27,778 nucleotides of DNA from JAZDJJ01 sp043804035 (GTDB lineage: Bacteria > Bacteroidota > Bacteroidia > Palsa-948). Position 1 is the first letter of the stretch. Every line of letters starts with the position of its first letter. A program made the position numbers and the translations under genes. Below, in pieces: positions 1-7,354 of this stretch. The stretch covers positions 1 to 27,778 of the forward strand of contig JAZDJJ010000079.1 of assembly GCA_043804035.1 (NCBI GenBank). The letters are read 5' to 3'. A model generated the notes under the pieces. That model ran no database searches, had not been told where the DNA came from, and saw only the letters and a list, made by a program, of their open reading frames with translations.

Positions 1-780
1 TGTCTGAACTGTTTTTGTTGTTTCCAAAAGTGTTATCGTTACTCCTTGCAAAGGAATTCCTGTTTCTGCCTGTGTAACTTTTCCGCTGATAAGTTGTTCA
101 TCGTCTTTTATATGTGTTCTGAATAAAGCGAGTTCCCAGAAAGCAGAAATTGACTCAGGAGTAACAGCATATTTATCCATCAACACACCAAGATTGCGAT
201 ACATCATCATAGCAATATCTCTACGTGCTATTTCCAAAAGCGAAGAAGCGTTATCAGCCAAGCCCTCTTTTTGTTGTTGTTTATCACGGGCAGTAGTTAA
301 TGTTGTGTAAAATGTCTGCACACTGGCTTTGGTGGCAGAGAGTGATGGATATAAAGTGAGTTGTTGAATAAACGACTGCAAGTACGAAATCCTACTGTCA
401 ATAGTTCCGCTATATAATGGCTTGCGTCCATTAGGCAGAATTGCGATGTAATCAGCCGAGCCCTTAGGATATACTATTTGAATTTGTATATCCCATTGTT
501 TGCTTTTGACATTCCCTAAATCAGTAAGCATCACTTGTACTCGTTCCGTCTCGCCTTTGTAGAGGGCTTTTGCCGAAAGCCACGATGAATACTTCAAAAT
601 GAACGCATCATGCAAAGGAGTGGTGCGGTTCAGCAAAGTTAGAATAACAGGGTCAGCACTTTGCGACTGTAGTTTAGCAAAATGATCACTATTTATAATG
701 TTCATTAGCTTGAAATTTTTTTTTGTGGAATTATCAAACTGATTCTCTTGATAATGCCATACTTTTTCTTCTTCTTTCAT
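1..780 (-). CDS. Hypothetical protein with C-terminal carboxypeptidase-regulatory-like domain (partial, 3' end outside window)
   Basis: The gene reads right to left from the ATG at 778-780 and is still open at the window edge, so 260 residues of the N-terminal part are visible. Residues 1-240 (start MKEEEKVWHYQEN) are hydrophilic and match no family I recognise; there is no signal peptide. From about residue 244 the sequence ISGKVTQAETGIPLQGVTITL is the start of a carboxypeptidase-regulatory-like beta-sandwich (CarboxypepD_reg type), common in Bacteroidota proteins. The lack of a signal peptide is unusual for a protein with that domain. A -7 box lies 40 nt upstream of the ATG. The function is unknown; the coding call itself is firm because the frame is open for 260 codons and ends in a recognisable domain. 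Confidence 0.8.
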   Translation of the reverse strand, partial: MKEEEKVWHYQENQFDNSTKKNFKLMNIINSDHFAKLQSQSADPVILTLLNRTTPLHDAFILKYSSWLSAKALYKGETERVQVMLTDLGNVKSKQWDIQIQIVYPKGSADYIAILPNGRKPLYSGTIDSRISYLQSFIQQLTLYPSLSATKASVQTFYTTLTTARDKQQQKEGLADNASSLLEIARRDIAMMMYRNLGVLMDKYAVTPESISAFWELALFRTHIKDDEQLISGKVTQAETGIPLQGVTITLLETTKTVQT

Positions 781-820
781 AATTATTGGGTTTATTAGGT
801 TAAAGTTAAAAATTACATAA

Positions 821-828
821 CAAAGGTA
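821..828 (-). promoter_or_regulatory. Bacteroidota -7 box (TACCTTTG) for the partial gene at 1-780
   Basis: On the minus strand this is TACCTTTG, a full match to TAnnTTTG, 40 nt before the ATG at 780. No clear -33 TTG is visible at the usual spacing. Confidence 0.5.
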
Positions 829-856
829 AAAACTTTTCTTGAATATAAACGAAATT

Positions 857-971
857 ATTAACTCCGCCATTCATGGCGGAGGCTACTATATCCCAAAATC
901 TAACGGCTTTAGCCATAACTTTTGAAAGGACATATAGTTGTTTCTTCTCCGCCATAAATGGCGGAGTTAAT
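857..971. repeat. Pair of GC-rich hairpins forming a larger inverted repeat
   Basis: Two short perfect hairpins, CTCCGCCAT-TC-ATGGCGGAG (862-881) and CTCCGCCAT-AA-ATGGCGGAG (947-966), lie in AT-rich DNA. The outer arms also pair: ATTAACTCCGCCAT (857-870) is the reverse complement of 958-971. The core resembles the ATGGCGGG/CCCGCCAT palindromes at 18886-19227 and 27712-27778, suggesting a dispersed repeat family. It lies just upstream of the -7 box of the gene at 1-780. Confidence 0.8.
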
Positions 972-1001
972 TCGTTGTTTTTATGCTAATCCTCTGTAAA
1001 G

Positions 1002-1290
1002 GATTGACATAATAATTATTTTTATGCACGATTAAACGAACAACCTGATATAATATTTATTTTTTATGCACGTCTGAACGAACAACCTGATATAATATTT
1101 ATTTTTTATATACGTCTGAACGAACAGATTGACATAATAATTATTTTTATGCACGTCTGAACGAACAACCTGATATAATAATTATTTTTTATATACGCCT
1201 GAACGAATAACCTGATATAATATTTATTTTTTATGTACGCCTGAACGAATAACCTGATATAATATTTATTTTTTATGTATGCCTGAACGG
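1002..1290. repeat. 42-bp tandem array, about seven degenerate units
   Basis: The ACG anchor recurs at 1028, 1070, 1112, 1153, 1195, 1237 and (as ATG) 1279, giving a period of 42 bp with one 41-bp step. A unit consists of TTTTTATGCACGTCTGAACG followed by AACAACCTGATATAATATTTAT; variants have TATACG or TGTACG. There are no unique spacers, so it is not a CRISPR array. With the hairpins at 857-971 it fills the space between two minus-strand genes. Each unit resembles the promoter-like motif ATTTTATGTACGTTTG found elsewhere in the window. Confidence 0.9.
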
Positions 1291-1302
1291 ATACCAGAGC
1301 CC

Positions 1303-4116
1303 TTATTTTTGTATAATGATTTTTTTCACAAATGCTTCTTTGTCTGTTTTCACTTTGATAAAATAAATTCCGTTGGGATGAGAAGATAAATCAATTTGCA
1401 AATGACTGCCACTGCATCCTGCTGCTTCATATATTTTTTTCCCAAGTATATTATACACTTCCAAATCCAAAGCATGAGACAGAGAACCTGAAATCTGAAA
1501 CTGCCCTGATGAAACCGTAGGATAAATAAAAATGTTTTCAGATTCATTACAGCGAACAGATATCGGATCTGAATATTTATATTGTCCATCATAATCGGTT
1601 TGCTTAAGACGATAGTAAAAAGTGGTAGCAATAGTTGGTAGTTCTGTATCAATAAATTCATAATTGCGGGTAGTGGATGAATTGCCTGCACCTTTTACTT
1701 TTCCGACCTCAGCCCAACCCTCTCCCTCAGCCCAACCCTCTCCCTCACCCCAACCCTCTCCATTTGGAGAGGGAGTTCCAACCTCACCCCAACCCTCTCC
1801 ATTTGGAGAGGGAGCAACGGCTCGCTCAATAGTGAAATAATCATTGTTTATTTCGCTGGCAGTTCTCCATCGCAGAGACACAAGATGTTGCATTTCTACG
1901 AAATTGCATTTGCCTTCAAAAGAGAGAAGTTCAATAGGAATAATAAACACGTCTGCTAATTTTGTTACAAAGACATTCGCATCTGGCATTTGATCCGGTG
2001 TTCCGTATATGTAGTTGGGTGGGTTTGCAAAATCATCGTAATCATAGGCATATCCTGCCACAAATACAGTTACTCCTCCTACTACATTTTCTATGGCAAT
2101 AGCTCTACCATAGTCACCACCCTCACCTGTAACGATAGCCGTATTAAGATGAAAGTTTAATCCATTAGTAAGTTTTGTTATAAAAACACCACTAGCGCCT
2201 TCATTTCCGTAGATGGTGCGGTTTGGAGCAAAATCGGAAGGCACTTTGCCTGTATATCCGGTTACAAACACATCACCTCCAGCGCCATCTATGGCAAGAC
2301 CATAAGCCTCATCATTATCTGTACTTGTAATGAGAGCAGTGGCAAGATGAGTACTCAGGGTATTGTTAAATTTTGTTACAAAGGCACTGGTACCTCCTGT
2401 TGGTCCGAATATGTTGCGGCTCGGTGCAAAAGTGGCGAAAGAAAAGGCGGTTCCAGCCACAAATATATTACCGCCATCTATGGCAAGTGCATAACCTTTG
2501 TCAGGATTTGCACCCGAAATGATAGCAGTGGCACTATGACTACTCAGAGCATTGTTAAGTTTTGTAACAAAGACATCTTCACTATTTTGTGTTGGTCCAA
2601 ATACTGTGCGGCTTGGTGCAAAATTGGTGGAGGTTGTATATCCCGCAACAAATACATTACCTCCAACTCCATCTATGGCAATAGCTCTACCGTAGTCATA
2701 TGATGAACCTGTAATAATAGCCGTAGCAATATGACTACTCAAAGCATTGTTAAGTTTTGTTACAAAAACATTGGTAAAGCCCGTTGTTCCGAATGTAGTG
2801 CGGCTTGGTGCAAAAGAAGATGAATAGGTATTTCCGGTCACAAATACATTACCTCCAACACCATCTATGGCAAGAGAATAACCAAAGTCATCATCTGCAC
2901 CTGCAATAATAGCCGTGGCAATATGAGTAGATAAATCGTTACTAAGTTTTGTTACAAAGGGATGGTAATTGATTCCTCCTGATGTTGTTCCGAATGTGTA
3001 GGTGGGTGCTGTTGCAAAATTGGTGGAGTTTGTATATCCTGCGACAAATACATTACCTCCAACGCCATCTATGGCAAGAGCATTACCCTCGTCAATACTT
3101 GTACCTGCAATAATAGCCGTAGCAAGATGAGTGCCCAGATCGTTACTAAGTTTTGTTACAAAAACATCTTTATTTCCTGTTGTTCCAAATGTGTTGCGGG
3201 GTGTTGTTGCAAAATTAGAAGAGGTTTCTGTTGTTCCAGCGACAAATACATTACCTCCACTGCCATCTATGGCAATAGCATAACCATAATCATAACCTGT
3301 ACCTCCAATAATAGCAGTAGTAATAGTCGGGTCTATAATAAGGGTTTTGTTTTTATCGTAAGCAGCGGCAACAAAGCCCACTCCAACTCTGCCGAAAGGA
3401 GAGATGTTTATTATTACTTGTTGTACATCTATCTTTTTTTCGTCTTGATAAGCATAAATATTTCCTATAGTGAATGGCTTCTTATTTTTTTTTCGTGGCG
3501 ATACGAGTATTTCACCGTCTTCTGTTTTTTTTATTTTCGCTCCTTTTATTTCTAAGCAAATATCATTCACGTTTCCTCCTGAATGTATGCTCCAGATAAA
3601 TTCTAATTTTCCTTCATGTGTATCTGCAAGAGTAAGGTCAATATAAGGATAAATATTCTTGTAGACAATTTTTCCGTAGGAAGGAATGTTGGATATTGAT
3701 TTGTTGTTACCAAAATAATTAAAGATGCCTTGCTGTAAATTAGTTCCTTCAATAGAACAATTGTCATTTGCTTTATTGCCATTCATTCGTTTGCTGTTAT
3801 TCATCACTATATCAGTTCCATATACATTGATACGATCTTTGTAAATGAATATTCCCTGTGGATGCCAACTATAATAAAGGCAGGAATGATCGTTAATCTG
3901 TCCTTTATTTTTCACGAAGATAATTTGTTGTTTTCTGAATACGGAGTCGCTAATTCCTGCACTTGTATCGTGATTGGAGCAATTACTTTGATTGATGTTC
4001 CGCAAATGAGAAACATTAGTTGTAACAATGTTTTGACTCCATCCTCTCTCTAATAAAAATAAAAAAGATAGAGAAAAGAAAAGTAAAACCCATTTGTTTG
4101 TGTTTCTTTTTTTCAT
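1303..4116 (-). CDS. SBBP-repeat protein with type IX secretion C-terminal sorting domain
   Basis: 937 aa. Residues 1-27 are a signal peptide (basic start, hydrophobic core, ending near WSQ). Residues about 65-265 look like the domain that usually precedes SBBP repeats (DUF7948-like). Residues about 268-723 hold seven SBBP beta-propeller-like repeats of about 65 residues, each with AIDGxGGNVFVAG and FVTKL signatures. Residues 862-937 are a T9SS type A sorting domain (IFIYPTVSSG, VYNILGKKI, NGIYFIKVKT, ending KKIIIQK). By family knowledge it is exported across the outer membrane by the T9SS and its C-terminal domain removed by a PorU-type sortase; the substrate or partner is unknown. Residues 768-803 are an odd Gly/Glu/Trp-rich stretch encoded by a repeat element. 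It is divergent from the CPBP protease gene. Confidence 0.9.
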   Translation of the reverse strand: MKKRNTNKWVLLFFSLSFLFLLERGWSQNIVTTNVSHLRNINQSNCSNHDTSAGISDSVFRKQQIIFVKNKGQINDHSCLYYSWHPQGIFIYKDRINVYGTDIVMNNSKRMNGNKANDNCSIEGTNLQQGIFNYFGNNKSISNIPSYGKIVYKNIYPYIDLTLADTHEGKLEFIWSIHSGGNVNDICLEIKGAKIKKTEDGEILVSPRKKNKKPFTIGNIYAYQDEKKIDVQQVIINISPFGRVGVGFVAAAYDKNKTLIIDPTITTAIIGGTGYDYGYAIAIDGSGGNVFVAGTTETSSNFATTPRNTFGTTGNKDVFVTKLSNDLGTHLATAIIAGTSIDEGNALAIDGVGGNVFVAGYTNSTNFATAPTYTFGTTSGGINYHPFVTKLSNDLSTHIATAIIAGADDDFGYSLAIDGVGGNVFVTGNTYSSSFAPSRTTFGTTGFTNVFVTKLNNALSSHIATAIITGSSYDYGRAIAIDGVGGNVFVAGYTTSTNFAPSRTVFGPTQNSEDVFVTKLNNALSSHSATAIISGANPDKGYALAIDGGNIFVAGTAFSFATFAPSRNIFGPTGGTSAFVTKFNNTLSTHLATALITSTDNDEAYGLAIDGAGGDVFVTGYTGKVPSDFAPNRTIYGNEGASGVFITKLTNGLNFHLNTAIVTGEGGDYGRAIAIENVVGGVTVFVAGYAYDYDDFANPPNYIYGTPDQMPDANVFVTKLADVFIIPIELLSFEGKCNFVEMQHLVSLRWRTASEINNDYFTIERAVAPSPNGEGWGEVGTPSPNGEGWGEGEGWAEGEGWAEVGKVKGAGNSSTTRNYEFIDTELPTIATTFYYRLKQTDYDGQYKYSDPISVRCNESENIFIYPTVSSGQFQISGSLSHALDLEVYNILGKKIYEAAGCSGSHLQIDLSSHPNGIYFIKVKTDKEAFVKKIIIQK
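1707..1813 (-). repeat. Palindromic and 18-bp tandem repeat read in frame within the SBBP gene
   Basis: Two perfect hairpins with 8-bp arms, CCCTCTCC-ATTT-GGAGAGGG, lie at 1754-1773 and 1793-1812. They adjoin 18-bp tandem copies of TCTCCCTCAGCCCAACCC to their left. On the coding strand this gives residues such as SPNGEGWGE and GEGWAE. The block is much more GC-rich than the surrounding gene and has no counterpart in the flanking T9SS or SBBP domains. It looks like an inserted interspersed repeat that kept the frame. Confidence 0.85.
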
Positions 4117-4251
4117 AATGAAAGGTATTATAGGTGAATAAAATTCTGATGAAACAGATATAAAAAAATTACGAGAGTGTAAAAGTATAACATATTATTT
4201 TAATAACCAAATGTGAAAAATAATAAACTGATAATCCGAATAGTAACTTCG

Positions 4252-4259
4252 TATTTTTG
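4252..4259 (+). promoter_or_regulatory. Bacteroidota -7 box (TATTTTTG) for the CPBP protease gene
   Basis: TATTTTTG matches TAnnTTTG, 20 nt before the ATG at 4280. No strong -33 TTG is present; CTG at 4228-4230 lies at a plausible spacing. Confidence 0.5.
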
Positions 4260-4279
4260 TATTTCGTAAAAACAAATTT

Positions 4280-5254
4280 ATGATTATTCAATCTACTTTG
4301 CAAAACACACATCCTGCTGCAAAATTACTGATACTGCTTGGAGTATTTCTTTTTTTTCTTAGCATATCTTCTATCATCGGACTTTTTGTTGTTTCTGATG
4401 GTTTGCATTCTATGAATGATATCAGTCAGATGACGGATTACTCCAACGTTACCATTCTCAAATCCATAAAGATTGTTCAAGCCATTAGCATCATCGGAAG
4501 TTTTATTATTCCCTCTCTTTTGTTCGTTTATTTTACTTCAGAAAAAAAATTCTCTTATTTAAAATTAAATGACTTTAGATTTTTATCCGGGATTATTGTT
4601 CTGCTTCTTGTCTTTGCAGTGATGCCTTTCATCAATTGGACAGGCGAAGTAAACAGTCATCTCGCTCTTCCTGATTTTATGTCGTCTGTAGAAAGATGGA
4701 TGAAGTCAAGCGAAGATGTTGCAAAGAAACTCACAGAAGCATTTTTACAGATGAATGGGATTGGTGATTTATGTGCGAATCTTTTTATTGTCGCATTGCT
4801 TGCTGCTGTTGGTGAAGAATTATTTTTCCGTGGAGCGATGCAAAATCTTTTTGTTGAATGGACAAAAAAAGTTCACTTGTCAGTTTGGATAACTGCCATT
4901 TTATTTAGTGCATTGCACGTACAATTTTATGGCTTCATTCCAAGAATGATTCTTGGTGTAGTGCTCGGCTATATTTATGTTTGGAGTGGTTCGCTTTGGC
5001 TTTCTATGTTATTTCATTTTTTGAATAATGGAATGGCTGTCGTCATCTCGTATCTCATCAGTAATAAAATAATTTCAGAAAGTGTAGAAACAGTGGGAGC
5101 CGAAAAAGAAACATGGATTTATGTTGTGGTGAGTGTTATAGTAAGTATATGGCTACTTATTATTATATATAAAGATTCTAATTTAAAAAAACAAAGTTGC
5201 CTGCTCCAACAGAGTTCCGGCACTTGCTCCGAAGTTCCATCGGAGAAATTTTAG
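4280..5254 (+). CDS. CPBP (CAAX/Abi-type) family intramembrane metalloprotease
   Basis: 324 aa multipass membrane protein. The three conserved motifs of the CPBP family are present: EExxxR at residues 179-184 (EELFFR), FxxxH at 209-213 (FSALH) and HxxxN at 246-250 (HFLNN), all within predicted membrane segments. Family members are glutamate/histidine intramembrane proteases acting in CAAX processing, bacteriocin immunity or protein quality control; the substrate here is unknown. A first membrane segment (about 15-40), two more before residue 120 and a C-terminal segment near 275-295 frame the catalytic bundle. The last 20 or so residues (QSCLLQQSSGTCSEVPSEKF) are Cys/Ser-rich and coincide with a small hairpin repeat, so the original C-terminus may have been altered. 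guaA follows 84 nt later with its own promoter. Confidence 0.88.
   Translation: MIIQSTLQNTHPAAKLLILLGVFLFFLSISSIIGLFVVSDGLHSMNDISQMTDYSNVTILKSIKIVQAISIIGSFIIPSLLFVYFTSEKKFSYLKLNDFRFLSGIIVLLLVFAVMPFINWTGEVNSHLALPDFMSSVERWMKSSEDVAKKLTEAFLQMNGIGDLCANLFIVALLAAVGEELFFRGAMQNLFVEWTKKVHLSVWITAILFSALHVQFYGFIPRMILGVVLGYIYVWSGSLWLSMLFHFLNNGMAVVISYLISNKIISESVETVGAEKETWIYVVVSVIVSIWLLIIIYKDSNLKKQSCLLQQSSGTCSEVPSEKF
5227..5245 (+). repeat. Small hairpin at the 3' end of the CPBP gene
   Basis: CTCCGA-AGTTCCA-TCGGAG forms a 6-bp stem with a 7-nt loop, followed by AAATTTTAG. It overlaps the last codons of the protease gene (stop at 5252-5254). It could act as a weak terminator or be the remnant of a palindromic repeat. 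Confidence 0.4.
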
Positions 5255-5290
5255 ATTACATTATTTGTAACTGTTCGTGTTACTATTATT

Positions 5291-5318
5291 TTTGGTTCAC
5301 TGTAAAAGATTATTTTTG
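5291..5318 (+). promoter_or_regulatory. Probable guaA promoter (TTTG, 16 nt, TATTTTTG)
   Basis: TTTG at 5291-5294 and TATTTTTG at 5311-5318 are separated by 16 nt, near the Bacteroidota -33/-7 spacing. The ATG at 5339 follows 20 nt later. TATTTTTG at 5287-5294 is an overlapping alternative -7 box. Confidence 0.5.
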
Positions 5319-5338
5319 ATAAAAGATTATCAAGTATT

Positions 5339-6901
5339 ATGAAAGAAGGCACCATTCTCGTTCTTGATTTCGGCTCGCAGTACACGCAGTTGATAGCACG
5401 CAAGATAAGAGAGTTGAATGTTTACTGCGAGATACATCCTTTTAATTCAATTCAAAATTCAAAATTCAAAATTCAAAACTTAAAAGGTGTTATCCTTTCG
5501 GGCTCTCCATTTTCTATTCGGCAAAAAAAATCTCCGAACATTTCTCTGGATGATATTGCAAAAGAAATTCCTGTTCTTGGAATTTGTTACGGTGCGCAAA
5601 TGATGGTTCATAATGCAGGCGGCAAAATTCTTCCTTCAAAAATCCGCGAGTATGGAAGAGCGAATTTTTCGTTTGTAAATAACGATAGTTTGCTTTTCAA
5701 AAATGTTTCGCAACATTCGCAGATATGGATGAGCCACGGTGATACGATTACTCATGCTCCTGAGGAATTTGAAATCATTGCGAGTACGAACGATGTAAAA
5801 TATGCGGGCTTTCATATTAAAGGGAAAAAAAATTTCGGCATACAGTTTCATCCCGAAGTGTATCACAGCACAGAAGGAATTAAAGTGCTGAAAAATTTTG
5901 TTGTGGATATTTGCGGATGTTCTCAATCATGGACTCCTTCTTTATTCATAAAAACAACAGTAAATGAACTTAAACAGAAATTAGGAAATGATAAAGTGGT
6001 GATGGCTATTTCGGGTGGAGTGGATTCTACTGTTGCCGCAACACTTCTTTACAAGGCAATAGAAAAAAAACTCTTTTGCATTTTTGTAGATAATGGATTG
6101 CTCAGAAAAAATGAATTTGAAAATGTTTTACATTCTTACAAAGACATGGGATTAAATGTGAAAGGAGTGGATGCCAAAAAACTTTTTTACGAAGTATTGA
6201 AAGGAAAAAAATGTCCTGAGCAAAAACGAAAAGCAATCGGAAAAACTTTTATTAAAATATTCCAACAGGAAGCAGACAAATTAAAAAGAAAAGAAAAAAC
6301 GAAAAACAAAATTAAGTGGCTCGGACAAGGAACAATTTATCCCGATGTAATTGAAAGTGTTTCGGTAAAGGGTCCTTCTGCAACCATAAAATCGCATCAC
6401 AATGTTGGCGGACTTCCTGCAAAAATGAAATTACAGATTGTGGAACCACTCAAAACACTTTTTAAAGATGAGGTGAGGAAAGTGGGAAGAGAATTAAAAA
6501 TCCCCCAGGATATTTTAAATCGTCATCCTTTCCCCGGTCCCGGATTTGGCATCAGAATTCTTGATGATGTTACTAAAGAAAAGGTGCGAATATTACAGGA
6601 TGTTGATGAGATTTTTATCAAAGAATTAAAAAAAAATAATTTATACAAAGATGTTTGGCAGGCAGGAGCAATTCTCTTGCCGATTCGTTCGGTGGGCGTA
6701 ATGGGCGATGAAAGAACTTACGAAAATGTAGTAGCGCTTCGGGCAGTAACTTCAACCGATGGAATGACTGCTGACTGGTGCCATCTGCCATACGAGTTTC
6801 TTGCAAAGGTCTCAAATGAAATCATCAATAAAGTTAAAGGAGTGAATCGTGTGGTATACGATATCAGTAGCAAACCGCCAGCAACAATTGAATGGGAATG
6901 A
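5339..6901 (+). CDS. guaA: GMP synthase (glutamine-hydrolysing)
   Basis: 520 aa, normal length for GuaA. It converts XMP to GMP with ATP and glutamine in the cytosol, the last step of GMP synthesis. Residues 1-190 are the class I glutamine amidotransferase: nucleophile Cys83 in GICYGAQ, with His171 and Glu173 in QFHPEV. Residues about 220-400 are the ATP-pyrophosphatase domain with the P-loop SGGVDS at 225-230. The C-terminal dimerisation domain includes HPFPGPGFGIR and ends PATIEWE, the standard GuaA terminus. The start is fixed by the conserved ILVLDFGSQYTQLIAR beginning at residue 6. Residues 38-47 (SIQNSKFKIQ) in the variable linker before GVILSGSP are encoded by a TTCAAAA heptamer repeat. 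All catalytic residues are intact. Confidence 0.98.
   Translation: MKEGTILVLDFGSQYTQLIARKIRELNVYCEIHPFNSIQNSKFKIQNLKGVILSGSPFSIRQKKSPNISLDDIAKEIPVLGICYGAQMMVHNAGGKILPSKIREYGRANFSFVNNDSLLFKNVSQHSQIWMSHGDTITHAPEEFEIIASTNDVKYAGFHIKGKKNFGIQFHPEVYHSTEGIKVLKNFVVDICGCSQSWTPSLFIKTTVNELKQKLGNDKVVMAISGGVDSTVAATLLYKAIEKKLFCIFVDNGLLRKNEFENVLHSYKDMGLNVKGVDAKKLFYEVLKGKKCPEQKRKAIGKTFIKIFQQEADKLKRKEKTKNKIKWLGQGTIYPDVIESVSVKGPSATIKSHHNVGGLPAKMKLQIVEPLKTLFKDEVRKVGRELKIPQDILNRHPFPGPGFGIRILDDVTKEKVRILQDVDEIFIKELKKNNLYKDVWQAGAILLPIRSVGVMGDERTYENVVALRAVTSTDGMTADWCHLPYEFLAKVSNEIINKVKGVNRVVYDISSKPPATIEWE
5451..5478 (+). repeat. TTCAAAA heptanucleotide microsatellite inside guaA
   Basis: Four perfect copies of TTCAAAA follow a partial one. 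Because 7 is not a multiple of 3, three units give seven codons, producing a seven-residue cycle (QNSKFKI). It falls in the variable linker between the conserved YCEIHPF and GVILSGSP blocks. Confidence 0.9.
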
Positions 6902-7002
6902 AAAAATTTGCATTCCTCTAAATCACATTTCTCTACTCTTCGGGATTTTTTATTTGTAATTTGAATTTGAATTTGCTTCGGATTTCGGGCTTCTAATTTC
7001 GT

Positions 7003-7229
7003 AGGGCAGTTCCAAAAATTAGTTTCGTCATTGCGAACCATGAGGAACGAAATGGGAAGCAATTCTTATACTTATGGGCGGTTCCAAAAATTGATTCGTC
7101 ATTGCGACTGCGAGGCACGAAGCAGGAAGCAATCTCTATTTCTACATGAAAAAACAGATTGCTTCAGTCGTTCCTCCTTCGCAATGACGTTTATTTGTAT
7201 TTTTAGAACTGCCCTTATTTAACAATACC
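7003..7229. mobile_element. MITE-like composite inverted-repeat element downstream of guaA
   Basis: The space 6902-7354 holds no gene. AGGGCAGTTC (7003-7012) pairs with GAACTGCCCT (7206-7215), and a second copy GGGCGGTTCCAAAAATT starts at 7076. Inside are three related units with the ends CGTCATTGCG and AGCAATCT: 7026-7066 (+), 7097-7135 (+) and 7156-7189 (-). The last two form a long imperfect inverted repeat. The right end TTAACAATACC (7219-7229) matches the end of a second element at 11564-11697. There is no transposase, so any movement would need one elsewhere. The remainder, 7230-7354, contains nothing I can assign. Confidence 0.75.
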
Positions 7230-7354
7230 TTAATTATTGATCTTGCCAAAATATGTTTTTTCTGTTTGTCTTCGGAGTGATCTCAGCCGAGTGCTTATCC
7301 GAACGGTTATGGTTTGTTCACGTTGGAGTGTCCCCCAATGGATAAGACAGGAAA

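Noticed and set aside
1002..1290. CRISPR-like or iteron origin array of 42-bp units
   Set aside because: No spacers, and no replication initiator gene nearby; units are too degenerate for typical iterons.
2347..3555. Plus-strand Cys/Ser-rich ORFs opposite the SBBP gene
   Set aside because: They are shadows of the repeated minus-strand coding sequence and repeat with the SBBP period.
6718..7222. Small ORFs around the guaA end and the element at 7003-7229
   Set aside because: They read through repeat DNA or the antisense of guaA and show no family similarity or plausible start signals.
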